Assembly (NCBI GenBank): GCA_035690725.1
Contig: DASSKF010000248.1
Coordinates: 1 to 5,271 of the forward strand
Reading direction: 5' to 3'
DNA: 5,271 nt
DNA from: DASSKF01 sp035690725
Lineage (GTDB): Bacteria; Actinomycetota; Actinomycetes; Actinomycetales; Dermatophilaceae
The notes under the pieces were generated by a model that saw only the letters and a list, made by a program, of their open reading frames with translations, ran no database searches and was not told the DNA's origin. Shown here one piece after another: positions 5,185 to 5,271 of this stretch. The position numbers and the translations under genes are program-made. Each line of letters opens with the position of its first letter. Position 1 is the first letter of the stretch.

Positions 5185-5271
5185 GTGGCACGCGTGAAGC
5201 GGGCGGTCAACGCCCAGAAGAAGCGTCGGGTCGTCCTCGAGCGCGCCAGCGGCTACCGCGGCCAGCGCTCG
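5185..5271 (+). CDS. rplT: Ribosomal protein bL20, first 29 residues (cut by window end)
   Basis: bL20 is a 23S rRNA-binding protein needed early in 50S assembly; in other bacteria it also represses its own operon by binding leader RNA. Only the start is present: (M)[18 protein letters not shown] followed by [10 protein letters not shown], the highly conserved basic N-terminus of the family (whole protein usually about 120 residues). The start is GTG at 5185, with AAGGAG (5172-5177) 7 nt upstream; the conserved ARVKR follows directly. It is the third gene of infC-rpmI-rplT, 127 nt after rpmI. Confidence 0.96.
   Translation, partial: MARVKRAVNAQKKRRVVLERASGYRGQRS

Overview
The window is about 5.3 kb of very GC-rich chromosomal DNA from an actinobacterium. 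Three things support this. A DUF1844 gene lies divergent to infC-rpmI-rplT, an arrangement typical of Actinobacteria. The Fur-family regulator matches mycobacterial FurA closely (recalled comparison). Several starts are GTG or look leaderless. The genus cannot be fixed from the sequence alone. Gene content is mostly conserved core and stress genes; there is no mobile element, CRISPR array, tRNA or rRNA.

Left part (1-2783, all minus strand). The window opens inside a YtcJ-like amidohydrolase gene whose C-terminal part is missing. A long perfect hairpin separates it from a peroxide-defence operon read right to left: a FurA/CatR-type metalloregulator (GTG start at 2783), then, 74 nt later, a monofunctional clade-3-type haem catalase (ATG at 2292). 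A 17-bp imperfect dyad overlapping a TTGACT -35 element lies just upstream of furA and is the probable autoregulatory operator. FurA is expected to repress itself and the catalase until peroxide or metal status changes.

Middle (2784-3840). A DUF1697 gene runs rightward from a short divergent region shared with furA, probably as a leaderless transcript. It ends tail-to-tail on a DUF1844 gene. The two TAG stop codons share a single CTAG palindrome, so the genes overlap by 4 bp.

Right part (3841-5271, plus strand). This is the translation operon infC (IF-3), rpmI (bL35) and rplT (bL20, cut by the window end). The 267-nt region before infC carries two consecutive strong hairpins. The second ends in a T-rich run and pairs properly only as plus-strand RNA, so it looks like an intrinsic terminator or attenuator. 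infC itself starts at a rare ATC codon behind a strong Shine-Dalgarno sequence. Further hairpins lie between infC and rpmI and between rpmI and rplT. The leader attenuator plus the rare start codon, suggesting two layers of control on IF-3 and L20 synthesis, is the most interesting feature of the window.
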